Source: Xanthoparmelia taractica (Eukaryota > Ascomycota > Lecanoromycetes > Lecanorales > Parmeliaceae). From it: a stretch of 64,000 bases of DNA. The stretch's first letter is position 1; each line of letters starts with the position of its first letter. Positions 22,871 through 34,165 of this stretch are shown piece by piece. The stretch covers positions 186,001 to 250,000 of the forward strand of contig JANQBS010000019.1 in assembly GCA_033085395.1 (NCBI GenBank), read 5' to 3'. The position numbers and the translations under genes are program-made. The notes beneath the pieces were generated by a model. That model was not told where the DNA came from and did no database searches. It saw only the letters and a list, made by a program, of their open reading frames with translations.

Positions 22871-23238
22871 CTTGTCAATTGAGGCGCTTGCTCGGGCGTA
22901 CAATAACTTCGAGATATAATCAAATCAGGTCTTGATAGAAGTAGCTGACAAGGATACTGAGCGACGCCGTGATGCTTTTTTTTTTCCTGTACGGAGATGG
23001 CTTGTTCTTGTTTTCACACCAGTGAACACCGAAGTTGCGGTGTTGGTTGGCTGCGCCAATTGGATCCCTCCAGGCTTAGGGCCACTAGTCACTAGCGGGC
23101 CGCTAAAGTCCTTCACACAAAATCTGAACTTGCCTTTGCCAAACGGTCACAGTCATCATAAACCAAAGGGACTTACACGTCTTTCTTGACTGTCTAATAG
23201 GCCACATCTTGCTAAACCATCAAGACTGGCCCTCCAAA
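22871..23238. promoter_or_regulatory. Shared divergent promoter region
   Basis: About 368 bp between the G-gamma (minus) and eIF3a (plus) start codons. An antisense frame at 22925-23116 has no domain. Both promoters must lie here. Confidence 0.4.
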
Positions 23239-26200
23239 ATGCCTCCTCCACCGCATACGAAACCAGAGAATGTGCTCAAGGTAGGTCTCGGCGTGCTCCT
23301 TTCAGCCGGCCAAGCTGCTCTCGATATGGCGGATGGCTAATATGCTGTGATAATCAGCGAGCACAAGAACTCATCGCTGTCGAGCAGTCTCAAGCTGCCC
23401 TCACCATCCTACACGAACATGTCACGTCTAAAAGATCCAGAAACAGCCCCATCACTTCCCTTGAACCTGTGATGATACAGTTTGTTGAGCTCTGTGTAGA
23501 CCTCAAGAAAGGTAAATTAGCGAAAGATGGTCTCTACCAGTACAAGAACACTGCACAAAACACCAATGTTGGCACGATCGAGGTACGTGGATTCGCAACG
23601 TATTCCAGATAAGCATTGGAAGCTAATGGAAGCCGCACGCAGTTTGTCCTCAAAAAGTTCATTGAGCTAGCAGAGGCGAAGGTCACGGAAGCTCAAGCAA
23701 AAGCAGATCAGGTTCAGTCAACTCTCGAGCCTACTGCTTCGGGTGCGACCGTCGAGGATCTTGAGGCTATAGAGACGCCAGAATCAATACTACTGTCCAC
23801 TGTCTCCGGCGAGCAATCCAGGGACCGAACAGACCGAGCTATCGTTACACCGTGGTTGAAATTTTTGTGGGAGACCTACCGTACTGTGTTAGAGATATTG
23901 AAGAACAATGCACGACTGGAAGTCATGTATCAATCTACAGCTATGCTGGCATTTACCTTCTGTCAGCATTTTGCCCGCAAGACAGAGTTCAGAAGACTTT
24001 GCGAGCTGCTCCGAAACCATGTCCAGAATGCCGCCAAATACCAGTCACAAATGCATGCCATCAACCTAAGTGACCCCGATACTCTGCAACGTCACCTCGA
24101 TACTCGTTTCCAGCAACTTAACGTTGCTGTAGAGCTCGAGCTGTGGCAGGAAGCTTTTCGCAGCGTCGAGGACATTCACACTCTCCTCAGCTTGAGCAAA
24201 AGGCCAGCAAAGAATATTATGATGGCGAACTACTATGAGAAGCTTACTCGAATATTCCTCGTTAGCGAAAATTATCTGTTCCATGCTGCCTCCTGGAGCA
24301 GATACTACAACCTCCTTCGCCAATCTGCGAACACCATTGCCTCTGGCCAAAGTTTGAAGAAAGACAATCCAGCAATAACTGAGGCCGATATGAGCAGGGC
24401 GGCGTCATTTGTCCTTCTGTCGGCGCTCTCAATCCCCGTCATAAGCACGTCTCGTTCCCGTGGAGCTCTCATTGATGTTGACGAGGCTCGCAAAAACAAG
24501 AATAATCGCCTTACCAACCTTCTTGGCATGTCTCATGCCCCAACAAGGGCTGTCCTTTTCAAGGACGCCATGAGCAAAGGGCTCCTGAAGCGCGCCAAAC
24601 CAGAAATCCGGGAGCTGTATCAGATCCTGGAGATTGACTTTCATCCTCTGTCTATTTGCAAAAAGATATCGCCTATCCTCGCACAAATTGGCGCAGATCC
24701 CGAGATGGAGAAGTACGTGCTGCCTTTACAGCAAGTCATATTGACGAGGTTGTTCCAGCAATTGTCGCAGGTCTATGAGTCTGTGGAACTAAGCTACGTA
24801 CACCAGCTTGCCCAATTCCCCGAACCCTTCCAAGTAAACGCTGCCTCCATTGAGAAGTTCATCATGAACGGATGCAAGAAGGGTGACCTGGCAATCCGGA
24901 TCGATCATGCTACTGGTGTTCTCACCTTCGACTCGGATGTCTTCTCGTCCGCAAAAACTCTTCATCCTGGGAGTGGCTCTAGCTCTGCCGAGAATGACAC
25001 GAGCTCCGTCCAACGGCTCCAGCGCACCCCAGCGGAAATCGTTCGGTCCCAGCTTACTCGTTTAGCAAAGACACTCTATGTAGCCTGTCAACATGTTGAT
25101 CCTGAGTATAATGAGGCTCGGCAGCAGGCTAAGGCTGCAGCACTTTCGAGAGCGGAAGCTGGTGCCGAACAGGAACACCAGGATACTTTGGCAAGACGGG
25201 CCATCATAGAGAAGAAGAAGGAACTGGCCTCTGATGCACTCCAAAAGAAGCAGAAGGAGGAAGAGACGCGAAAGCGGATCATTGCTCAACAGCGCCAGGA
25301 AGCCGAAGCTTTGCGACTGGCTGAAGAGCACAGGGAGCGTGAACGTAAACGCATGAAGGATGAACAAGATCGCATTCGCCGCGAGAACAACGAGAAAGAG
25401 CTCAGTGACCTCATGAAGAAAGGCATCAACATCGGAGATGTCGATGTGAAAGATCTCGATAGCAACCAACTTCGGCTCCTGAGGATCTCTCAACTTGAGA
25501 AGGAGAAAAACGATCTTTCTAAGAACCTTAGAGTCACTGGGAAGCGAATCGATCACTTGGAGCGCGCATTCCGGAAGGAAGAGATCAAGCTTCTGCCAAA
25601 AGATTACGAGGCACAGCGTGGACGAGACTTTGCAGCTTACGAGAAATCGAAAGCAGAGACTTTGAGAGAGTCGGAGCGAAAGCACAAGGAGGATTTGTCA
25701 CTTAAGCATCGACTTAGTCGGCTGCTGCCAGTCTATGAACAATTTCACAAGGACCTCAAGGAGCGTCGTCATGATGAATTTGAAAAGCGGAGGAAGGCAG
25801 CCGATCGAGAATTTCAGAATGCCGTAGACAAGCGAAAGCGTGAAGCGCGTGAACGGAAAGCTCGTGAACAGAGGGAACATGAAGAGGCTCAGAGACGAGC
25901 CCAGGAAGAAGAGGAGAGAATCGCCCGAGAAGCCGAGGAGAAGGCAGCTGCTGAAGAAGAGAAGAAGCGTTTATTAGCCGAGGCTAGGGCGAAGAGAGAT
26001 GCGGAACGAAGGTACGCTCTATGTCTTCCTTAGCCAGCTTGTAACACACGCTGACTTCCTTCCCAGAGAACTTGACGGGAAAGCTGCCATTCAGCGTCAG
26101 AAAGAGGAGGCTGCAGAAGCTAAGATTAAAGCTATGAGGAGCGGTGCACGTCTTCCAGAGCGCCCAATCCCTATCCGAAATGCCGAACCAGTGCGCACCG

Positions 26201-26718
26201 AATCCTCTGAGCGGCCATTGGGGCCTCCAAAGCTTGCGCTTGCCGGTAGTAAACCCTCGTGGAGAGACACGGAGGCCGCGCGCAAGCAAGCAGAAGCTGC
26301 AGGAGGTACCCACCAACCTGCCGCTCCACCGACAGATATCGCCACGGACGAGGTACAGTTGCCGAAGAAGACTGGTGGATATGTGCCACCAGCCCGTCGT
26401 CTAGGCGATGCTGCTCCTCGTGGCCGAAGTGATGCAGCACCACCCCCTGCTCCTCGAGAGGAGAGTTCTAGCGCGCAGCCACCGGCAAAATGGCGCCCTA
26501 CTGGTCCACGTGACGGTTCAGGCCGTGATGGCTCGCCAGCTGAGAGACCCACGCACAGGTTCCTAGATGGGTTGAGGGGTGCTCCAGGTAGGGATTCGAG
26601 TCCTGCTGAAGGCGGGAGACCTGTCTCCTCGTCTGGAACAGCGAGGACAGAGAGTCCGGCGAATAAAAAGCCTGCACCTGGGAAATACGTGCCTGTACAT
26701 TTGAGAAACAAGGGGTGA
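23239..26718 (+). CDS. tif32: Eukaryotic translation initiation factor 3 subunit A
   Basis: Largest scaffold subunit of eIF3, which binds the 40S subunit. Predicted 1095 residues, four exons: 23239-23280, 23358-23582, 23643-26011, 26067-26718. It opens MPPPPHTKPENVLKRAQELI and has the TPR/PCI half (residues about 1-500) with KFLWETYRTVLEILKNN and a PCI-like end. Residues about 520-900 are a Lys/Glu/Arg-rich coiled coil (KKELASDALQKKQKEEETRK). The C terminus carries the Pro/Arg-rich part with KTGGYVPPARR and ends GKYVPVHLRNKG. All three introns are GT..AG and 55-77 nt. Length and order of parts fit the family. Confidence 0.96.
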
Positions 26719-27128
26719 GTGAGTGGGATGATTCTGAGAGCGAATCTGAATTGGCAAGGGGATGCAGTCGTCTTTTCTTGAGCTGTGATTTGTCAGACGA
26801 TACGATTGGCTTCAAAGCGCTCACCTACCTTCATCAACGATGTCATTACTAATCGAGTTGGTGTTGTGAGGTGGTTATATTACATCACATGTATTAGGTT
26901 CGATATTCAATGGCGCTGGTACAATGGTGTAGCTTGTTTTTGCCCATTTTCTATCGGTTCTGCCTACAGGGCTCCCGAGACGGGATCGAATGGCTATCTA
27001 TCAAGATCTTTCAGCTTGTTAATGGTATACCCACCATTTTCCTCTTATCTGAAGCCAATTCATACAACATGGCATCAACGATTCCCTTCCCATGCTTGCA
27101 TGCCATCCCTACCCTTTCTCCCTAGCCA
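26719..27128. other. Convergent 3' intergenic region
   Basis: About 410 bp between eIF3a and the next minus-strand gene. The part from 27060 is C/T-rich. Nothing else is supported. Confidence 0.45.
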
Positions 27129-28445
27129 TCAAGCAACACCGACTTCTACTCCAACCATCCCACCAGCCAACCTCTTTCTCCAAGATGCACAGACTTCCTC
27201 AAACCCACCTACTACCTCTCCACAGACTCTCGCACACTCTCTTCCCGCCAACCGCCCTTCCCAATTCCCTTCTTCCACCCAGTGAATCCCCGTCTCCCTC
27301 GCCTCCGTCTCCCCTCGCATTTCGATTACTAGTTCTCTAGCCGCTCGTAGCTTTCGCGATGCTAGGGCCGTGGTTTGACGCATCATATGCAATGTGTCGC
27401 TGAGGTATGTGAGAACGTATATAAGATCAGACGTCGAGGCGTGCAGATTGTGAAGAGACGAGAGTGTGTGAGACGTAGTTGTAGGGAGGGTGCGAACAAG
27501 GGATGTCAAGCACGGCAGCAGTTCATCAATGATTTCCGGGTCAGGAGGAGTGGAGATTGGAGAGATTAGGGGAGGCATCAAGATTGACAGCGTGCGAATT
27601 TGATGGGAAATGTGCGTTGTTAGAGCTGTGTGAGCGGCGATGAGGCTAAACGAAGACGAATTAAAGTCAGCGGTACGGTCCAGTCGTAACGAGCCTGAAT
27701 GAAGCACCTACCGCGTTGCGCCATTCTCGACGCCAGCTTGGGATCCCAAGTCTTTGAGGGCGTCCGCCACGCGTTGTACGATCTCATCTGCATCGCTTCC
27801 ATTGGCTTTGGGGCCTTGGCGTGCGAGACTTTCCACAGCGGCCAGGCGAGCTTCGAGAACAGGAGAGTGCGTGACGTCCACATCGGTATCATCGCCAGAG
27901 CCGGATCCGTCATTTTGCGAGTCTTTCCGTGTATGCCCTCGGTGCGATGACTGTCCTGGAGGGCTCAGGGAGAGCTCGGACGTACCTTGTCGGGCCGGCG
28001 ATATCGAGGTTGTGTGTCCATGTTGAAGACCATTTCCAAATACCGGATGCATGTTCTCTTTCAATTGATCATGGCGGATTATTTCCGCTCGGTCATACAG
28101 GCCTCCTGACGCTCCGGCTTGGAACCCATGCTCGTCGTCGTTGTCCTCCTGCTCGTCGAAGGCATCTGCTAATTCGTCTGCTAGATTTCCGAGGCTGTTT
28201 GCATAGCCTGAGTCTATCGGACCGTCTAAGCCATTGGAGGATTCGAAATATCCGTTCCTGTCGCGGGAGGAGATGGAACGATTTGTTGACGGAGAGGCCA
28301 GCGAGTGCTGAGATGACCCTGGGTGGTTGAACGGTGGCTTTGGAGAGTGGTCATTGCTTTGAGGACTGGCAGATGTGAAAGACAGATGTACACTAGCACT
28401 TGAGGATTTGCGACGCCGTGTTGGCGTTGGAGAGGAAGATGGCAT
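27129..28445 (-). CDS. Uncharacterised fungal protein
   Basis: Predicted 416 residues from two exons: 28445-27712 and 27645-27129, joined as NGATR-LIAAHTALTTHI. The N-terminal half is Ser/Pro-rich and looks disordered (RRRKSSSASVHLSFTSAS, NRSISSRDRNGYFESS), with an acidic patch DEQEDNDDEHG. The C-terminal half (about residues 240-416) is helical: SDLIYVLTYLSDTLHMMRQT, then LASRKLRAARELVIEMRGET, then a basic and glycine-rich end with ARVCGEVVGGFEEVCASWRK. I do not recognise the family. Exons sum to a whole number of codons and the ordered half is rich in conserved-looking helices, so I believe it is a real gene. Confidence 0.65.
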
Positions 28446-29222
28446 CCGCGTCGATTGGGCTCCGAGGCCACACTGAGCAAGCCCAAGGCGATTTGCTTGT
28501 CAGTGCAAGCTATGCCTTTGATGGTGCCAAGGGCATCCCGCGCAGATGCAGGGATTGAAGTGTCCAATCCCTGATATTTTACTGTTGCAGAAGAGGGCTA
28601 TTGAATGTACAGTAGTCCCAACTCCTGAACTGAAGGGAAGAGGTGAAGAACGAGGATGAATGCAGTGTCAAGGAAATTTTGCAAGCGATAGAGACGGAGT
28701 TATCAATAGAAGAAGGAAGTGGACAAGACAAAGCAGGGAGTACTTTAATGGAGCGGATTGGATTTGGGAACCAAAAGCATCCATCTCACCAATGATAAGG
28801 ATGATATACGAGGTAATGATATATCGCTTATGTTATAAAGTAGGTTGGTTACAGGTACCTTAGGATGTCCGTACTTTTAAGGTAATCCCGCCTTCCCGCG
28901 GTCATAGAAAATGGCTAGAGAAATAATGTATACCTACGTATAATAATATATGTAAAATATAAAATAATAGAACAAATGAAAAGTCATAGAATATATAATA
29001 CAAATATTACAGGAAAATGATATAGAAAACAACAAACGAGATGAGGAGAGTATTACAGAATACACATATATATAACAAACAGACTTGAGAAGCAGATAAG
29101 GTATTGAGTCAAAATACGGAAAATTTCAGCCGCATATTGTATTGAATGGGTAACGTTTCACGATAGACATCTTCTTCCTTTACGAAGAACTCGAGCCATC
29201 CATCTTCCTCTCCTCTTCTGCC
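28446..29222. promoter_or_regulatory. Divergent intergenic region with AT-rich core
   Basis: About 777 bp between the start codons of the 28445 gene (minus) and Naa20 (plus). The core from about 28918 to 29100 is strongly A+T-rich with TATA-like words such as ATATATAATAC. No gene is supported. Confidence 0.45.
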
Positions 29223-29923
29223 ATGACTTCCCTCCGCGCCTTCCAGCCTCAAGACCTGCTCAATATGAATCTCACCAATCTTGACCCGCTTACGGAGAAT
29301 TATAACATCGACTTCTACATGCACTACCTAAACAAATGGCCTACCCTTTTCACAGTGGCTGAAGATCAGGATGGTCACATCACAGGTTACAGTAAGTTAT
29401 CAAAATGCATCCTTCATCCATCCCCGCTGGCTCAAGGCAGAACTTCAATAATCAGTGATGGGCAAAGTCGAGGAAGACCCACCGTGGAGGAAATTTACTC
29501 AACACTACCTACCTTGGCATGGTCACGTCACTGCCCTCACTGTTGCTCCGCAACATAGAAGGTCAGGCCTTGCTCAAAGCCTGACCAAGGCTCTAGAGCG
29601 GGGTTGCGAAGAACAGAATGCATGGTTTGTAGACCTTTTTGTCCGGGAAGGTAACAGCACCGCCGTTGGCTTGTACCGAGGTCTAGGGTACGAAGAGACT
29701 CGCTTTTCTCCTTGGGCGCAAGAATGATAGCTTAAGCGCGTACATCAACAGATACACTGTCTTTCGCAGGGTAGTTGATTATTATAATGACGATCCCACT
29801 GGTCGAAAAGCAGGCGAGGATGCGTTCGATATGCGGAAGCCTCTGAGCAGGGACAAGAAACTGAAACATATCAGAAAGAACGGAGAAAATTTCCGAGTGG
29901 AACCGGAGGACTTGTATCATTAA
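29223..29923 (+). CDS. NatB N-terminal acetyltransferase catalytic subunit Naa20
   Basis: GNAT-fold enzyme that acetylates Met-Asp, Met-Glu and Met-Asn N termini in the NatB complex. Predicted 190 residues, three exons: 29223-29391, 29456-29687, 29752-29923. It starts MTSLRAFQPQDLLNMNLTNL with the family block DPLTENY. The acetyl-CoA site is VAPQHRRSGLAQSL and WHGHVTALTV precedes it. The C-terminal block is joined from exon 3: YTVFRRVVDYYNDDP, then AFDMRKPLSRDKK. The second exon alone runs on into a false end, so the third exon is needed to complete the domain. Family size is about 170-190 residues. Confidence 0.92.
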
Positions 29924-30367
29924 TAATCCGGGGAGCTGGCGACGACCTTGTTAACTGTGTGTTACGGCTGTTGGTGAAGAGCTCTCAACTGTACACGTTG
30001 GCTTAGCTTGGAGCCATCGGAATATGATAGTCAGGACATGTGATGTTCAGGACGTGCAGAAGGGCTAAAGCGTTGGGGGAAAGTGTTTCTTCTCACACTC
30101 TTACAGCAGCTGTTGCTCATTGTCGGTAGATTAATATTGAGGAATGAAAATATTTTCGTTGATCGGACTGAATGGTGTCCCATAAGTACAGGACTTGCTG
30201 GGTGCTTGTACATGTACGCACAGGCTTGATGGTTTCAGCCCAAGAAAGAAGCTTAGAGAAGGCAGTACTACGCTCATACCCTATAATCAAGATCATTTTG
30301 CTATACAAACGCTTGCATAAAAGCCATTACCCAAACCCTTGCGTACCGATCAACACCCAATACCCTG
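29924..30367. other. Convergent 3' intergenic region
   Basis: About 444 bp between Naa20 and the 30368-32815 gene. Only short unsupported frames are present. Confidence 0.45.
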
Positions 30368-32815
30368 TCACGCCATTGTCCTCCATTGCTCTTGTTGATC
30401 CGTCATCCTCAGCACAGCCTCAATCACCAAATCTTCCGCCCCATCAAAAGTAACAGTGACCTGGATCTTCTTGATGCCCTTGCCACCTCCCTGGGGGTCC
30501 CGATGCACAGGCCCAGGTTGCTCGCTCCTTTGGACACCAGCCGGCGATGAACCCGTCCCGCTCCCCAAAGGCTTTGGACTCAAGTTGACCGCCTCCGATA
30601 GAGCCCCCTGAGAGAGGCTCGGCCTGGCGGTTGACCCCTGTCCTGGTCTCGCAATCTCAGAACCAGATGAGCCTTTATCCTTTAAATATGAAGAGGTGTG
30701 TGACTGCACGCGAGAGTGCTCCTTCACCTCTGGCCCCTGAGTTTGGAGAGACTGGAGGACGTCGCACCTTGCGGGTGACTCAAAGCTTGCGTCCATGGAT
30801 CCTGACTGTGGGGAGAGCCATGGCTTTGTGCCAAACCGGCCGGTCCTCGTTGGGCCGTGTTCGTCTCCAATCACGTCATTAGCAGCCTGATGCGGATCTC
30901 TTACTCGTCGCTCCTCTCTAACTTTGAAGCTAGTGGCATGAAAATAATGAGGGCGCTCTGGCAACCTTTGGACATTTTTGGGAGCTTGCCGCTCGTTCAT
31001 CTCTTCTGGGGATGTCATAAGCCCAAGGGAAGGCTGGCTAGAAGGTTTGAAGTAAGACGTTATGGCATCGATGGCCTGTTGCTCAAATAGACCCTGATGC
31101 AGGGGAGTCACCGTTTTCGGACTGTTCTCCTCCTCCTCGTCTCTACATGCAACGGGCGTGTATGACTTGCTGACGTCTTGTGAGAGCTTAATTCGTTCAG
31201 GGTTAGGGTCGCAACAACCGGCCGGGGCAGCTTTTGAGGCACTGTCATTGTCACAGCCTCCTTTTAATAAGCTGTGAGCCACTGATTGTTTGTCTACCAA
31301 GGCCACCTTGTACCAGGGGAACTTCTTAAAGAATGATGTCGATGTTGAGGTAGATCGTGTGGATGCCTTAGTATTTGCGCTGGGACGGCGGGAGCCGCTA
31401 ATTTCAGAAGGAGCTGCAAGATTCTGATTAAGCTGCTCATTCCTAAGCATCGTCGGGTCAGGGCCAGACTTTAGCATCGAGCGTTCACTAGACTGAGGCG
31501 TTTTTGACCCATGGTCCGGCTCGCTGCTGCGATCCTCCCATGCATAACTCTGCCAAATGGGTCGGGAGGCTTGTGGTTGAGTCTGGCTGTGATTACGTTT
31601 GGAGCGGCCGAGAGGGTGCAAAGTCCATACTCGTCGCTTTCCTTTCTGGGTCGTTACTCCAGTATTCAGGTATTGTAACCCGGCATCTGAACTTGATCGT
31701 TGAGGGGGGCTTATGGAATGACTGCGTTTCGCTTCTCGGTTCCTTTGCATTCTCGAACCGTGATATACAAACCCTCTAAGCTCCTTCTGCGTTACATGAG
31801 GCGGAGTGCCTTGCCTTGTCGAACATTGTGATTCGCTCCGCGTTTCGGCATTTGAGACTGAAAAGGAGCCGCTGAAAGACAGCACCTTCTGTAGAAGAGG
31901 CATGTCGTCCAACGGGTTACTTCGGCTGTCCAGTCTTGTATCACCAATTGGAAAATTGGATTCCATGGCGTGAGATGCAAGACCGTCCTCACTGTGAACT
32001 TCGCCGAATGTGTCACCTTCCTTCCAGCCTCGCTCGACCATAGAACCCAACTTATCGGCGATGCTTCCTCGCGGCTTCAAAGCTTGTTCATGGGTGTAGT
32101 CGTTATTATGACCCTCGGTCCGCAGAAGACAATTCCAAGTGGTCCGAGATTCGACCAGGTCTGCGCGGATGGCATGGGGGCTCAAGATGGACTTTTCGAA
32201 AGGCAATGAATTTTCCGCAGACATATCATTAACTTGAATAAGTTCTGATGATGTACTGTGCGGCGTACTTGGCGCTGTGACATGGTCTTGACTTCTCTGG
32301 GCGCTGGAAGCCGGTACAGTATCCCTATTTTGGTTTTGAGATGAAATTCCTGCGCCTTCTTCCCTAACACATGATTTGCGTAGTGTAGCTCGTCTAAGAA
32401 ACGATTGCTGCTCCTGAGACTTGATGGGAAACGCAAGATCTGGGCAGGTAGCTGGTCCTCCAGGTGCATTGACGAGATTCCAATGGTCTTTGGAAAGGAT
32501 GTGAGTATGAAAGCGCTTGACGGTGCAGCTGTTAGGCATATCTGTGCCGGTCAGGACCGGGTTAACGGTGAAGGAAGGCCTAGGTGAACTGCGCAACTTA
32601 TAGACATGAAGCGGGCATGGGGTGAGGGGGGCATGCGAGCGGGCCACATTCTGTGTCTGAGCCGAGAAACCTTGCAGGGCTCGGACACGAGCAGCAACAA
32701 ATCCTTCTTGAACAATGGGCCCTGTTAACTCGGAATACGGCGAGTGATTACGTACGATTGACCTGGGTGTCTTGGGTGTCTGCTCCTTCGTCTTGGGCGT
32801 CTGTGCCTTTGCCAT
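30368..32815 (-). CDS. Low-complexity fungal protein of unknown function
   Basis: Single open frame of 815 residues beginning MAKAQTPKTKEQTPKTPRSI, with three TPKT/QTPK-like phospho-type repeats at the start. Most of the length is Ser/Thr/Pro/Gln-rich and probably disordered. More ordered parts are GPIVQEGFVAARVRALQGFS (about residues 33-52), STSFFKKFPWYKVALVDK (about 495-512) and the C-terminal strand-like KIQVTVTFDGAEDLVIEAVL just before the end. No known domain is visible. Codon content and length make it a likely gene, with possible small introns I cannot see. I do not know its function. Confidence 0.65.
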   Translation of the reverse strand: MAKAQTPKTKEQTPKTPRSIVRNHSPYSELTGPIVQEGFVAARVRALQGFSAQTQNVARSHAPLTPCPLHVYKLRSSPRPSFTVNPVLTGTDMPNSCTVKRFHTHILSKDHWNLVNAPGGPATCPDLAFPIKSQEQQSFLRRATLRKSCVREEGAGISSQNQNRDTVPASSAQRSQDHVTAPSTPHSTSSELIQVNDMSAENSLPFEKSILSPHAIRADLVESRTTWNCLLRTEGHNNDYTHEQALKPRGSIADKLGSMVERGWKEGDTFGEVHSEDGLASHAMESNFPIGDTRLDSRSNPLDDMPLLQKVLSFSGSFSVSNAETRSESQCSTRQGTPPHVTQKELRGFVYHGSRMQRNREAKRSHSISPPQRSSSDAGLQYLNTGVTTQKGKRRVWTLHPLGRSKRNHSQTQPQASRPIWQSYAWEDRSSEPDHGSKTPQSSERSMLKSGPDPTMLRNEQLNQNLAAPSEISGSRRPSANTKASTRSTSTSTSFFKKFPWYKVALVDKQSVAHSLLKGGCDNDSASKAAPAGCCDPNPERIKLSQDVSKSYTPVACRDEEEENSPKTVTPLHQGLFEQQAIDAITSYFKPSSQPSLGLMTSPEEMNERQAPKNVQRLPERPHYFHATSFKVREERRVRDPHQAANDVIGDEHGPTRTGRFGTKPWLSPQSGSMDASFESPARCDVLQSLQTQGPEVKEHSRVQSHTSSYLKDKGSSGSEIARPGQGSTARPSLSQGALSEAVNLSPKPLGSGTGSSPAGVQRSEQPGPVHRDPQGGGKGIKKIQVTVTFDGAEDLVIEAVLRMTDQQEQWRTMA

Positions 32816-33278
32816 GATAGAAGAGTGCTACTTGCCGAAGGACAGGTATTACTCTTAGCAATGTAGCGTAGTGAATGGTCATGAGATATTGATAAAAAGT
32901 TGGTGGTAGATTCGCTGTCATTGAAAGTGGAAATCAGTTGATTCCCGCGTTCAAGATCAATTAAATTGCGGGCTTGCTTTCTCGGCTTAATAGGATAAGC
33001 AAGAGCGATCCGTATCATCCATAATTATTAAGGAAAGCGGGCACAGTAGAGACGTTATCTAACATTCAGCCGTGGGGGAAATCGGTAACGAGGACTTCGA
33101 ACACGAAGAGGCTTCCTAACTGCAGCAACAAAGAATGAAGGGATACCCAGAATGCAAAATGTAGAGGATGTGAAGATGGGAAGAAACCACAGCCAGATAA
33201 CTAAAGTAGAAGCCGGGCAGTCAAGTCGATGTTTATTTCCCATATGAGTACCAGGGGCCACCAAGTATAGAGCAATTT
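32816..33278. promoter_or_regulatory. Upstream region between tandem minus-strand genes
   Basis: About 463 bp between the 32815 start codon and the ATP synthase delta stop codon. It should hold the promoter of the first and the 3' end of the second. No other gene is seen. Confidence 0.45.
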
Positions 33279-34165
33279 TTACTTTAGTGAGGCCTGCAAG
33301 CTCTCTAAGACCTGTACGCAGCTATCAGAACAGTCGACGCCGCTGATGTGAATGCATAAAGACCTTACTTCTAGTTCAATTTTGGCCTCTGCAATGTCCT
33401 GCTCACTTCCGCTCCCTCCAGCTATTTTTTGAGCTTCAGTAATTTGAGACCGAACAACCTATGACGGAGAACACATTAGTGTAGTGCAAAGCAGATCGAA
33501 TCTTCGGAATACTTACGTCGGAACTGAAGTCCTCCAAGGGAAAGCCTTCCACGGCGTTGATGCTGAGCTGAGAGCCTGGCTGCACAATGGCGAACCCTCC
33601 AGATACTGTACGTGTCAGTGCATTCCTCGAAAACTCGAAAACTCGCAACTCTTCTTGCCCCTTTTTCATGGATGAAAGTCTTCATCCATCAATCGACATT
33701 TGAATTACCCCTTGCTTACTTACAGAAGAATTGCTTGCTTCCACCACTTTCTTCAACTATCTCGACGAGTCCGGGCTTCAATTGCTCAATGGAAGGCACA
33801 TGGTTGGCTAAGACACCCATCTCTCCGGACTCCGCAGGTATGTTGATTTGCACCCTGAGTATGGACCTTCGATCAGCTCGAGCTTGGGTTCATGCGACTT
33901 CTGAAGAGTAAAGGTGGAGGGTAACGCACACATCCGTAGACTTGTATATTGACTATCGGAACGATGGAATGTCAGCTGTAAATGACAGATAAAAAAATCT
34001 CAGAGAAGAACAGTTGCTCGGTTGAGGAGCACCCACTTGATGGGGAAGCGCGAGGGTAAGCTTGATCTTGTCTGACACAGGGTCCGCGTAACCTCTCCGC
34101 TGTAGAGGCAATCGGAGCGCTGATGGCCGAATGCGGGTAGCAGCTCGAGATATACGTAAAGACAT
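33279..34165 (-). CDS. atp16: Mitochondrial F1 ATP synthase delta subunit
   Basis: Central-stalk subunit of F1F0 ATP synthase (bacterial epsilon homologue), predicted 164 residues. Six exons: 34165-34037, 33952-33930, 33854-33724, 33605-33517, 33458-33369, 33311-33279. The presequence MSLRISRAATRIRPSALRL and processing-like QRRGYADPVS are followed by DKIKLTLALPHQ, SIYKSTDVVQINIPAESGEM, LANHVPSIEQLKPGLVEI, LSGGFAIVQPGSQLSINAV, and the helical end GSGSEQDIAEAKIELEVLE. Length fits the family. Exon 2 is only 23 nt and exon 6 is 33 nt. The exons sum exactly to 165 codons with the stop. All junctions are GT..AG. Confidence 0.93.

Noticed and set aside
25062..25685. 207-codon antisense frame inside eIF3a
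   Set aside because: It is a shadow of the Lys/Glu-rich coiled coil; antisense of such codons gives Leu/Phe/Ser-rich open frames.
26097..26711. 204-codon antisense frame at the eIF3a 3' end
   Set aside because: It is antisense to a Pro/Arg/Gly-rich coding stretch of high GC and shows no domain.
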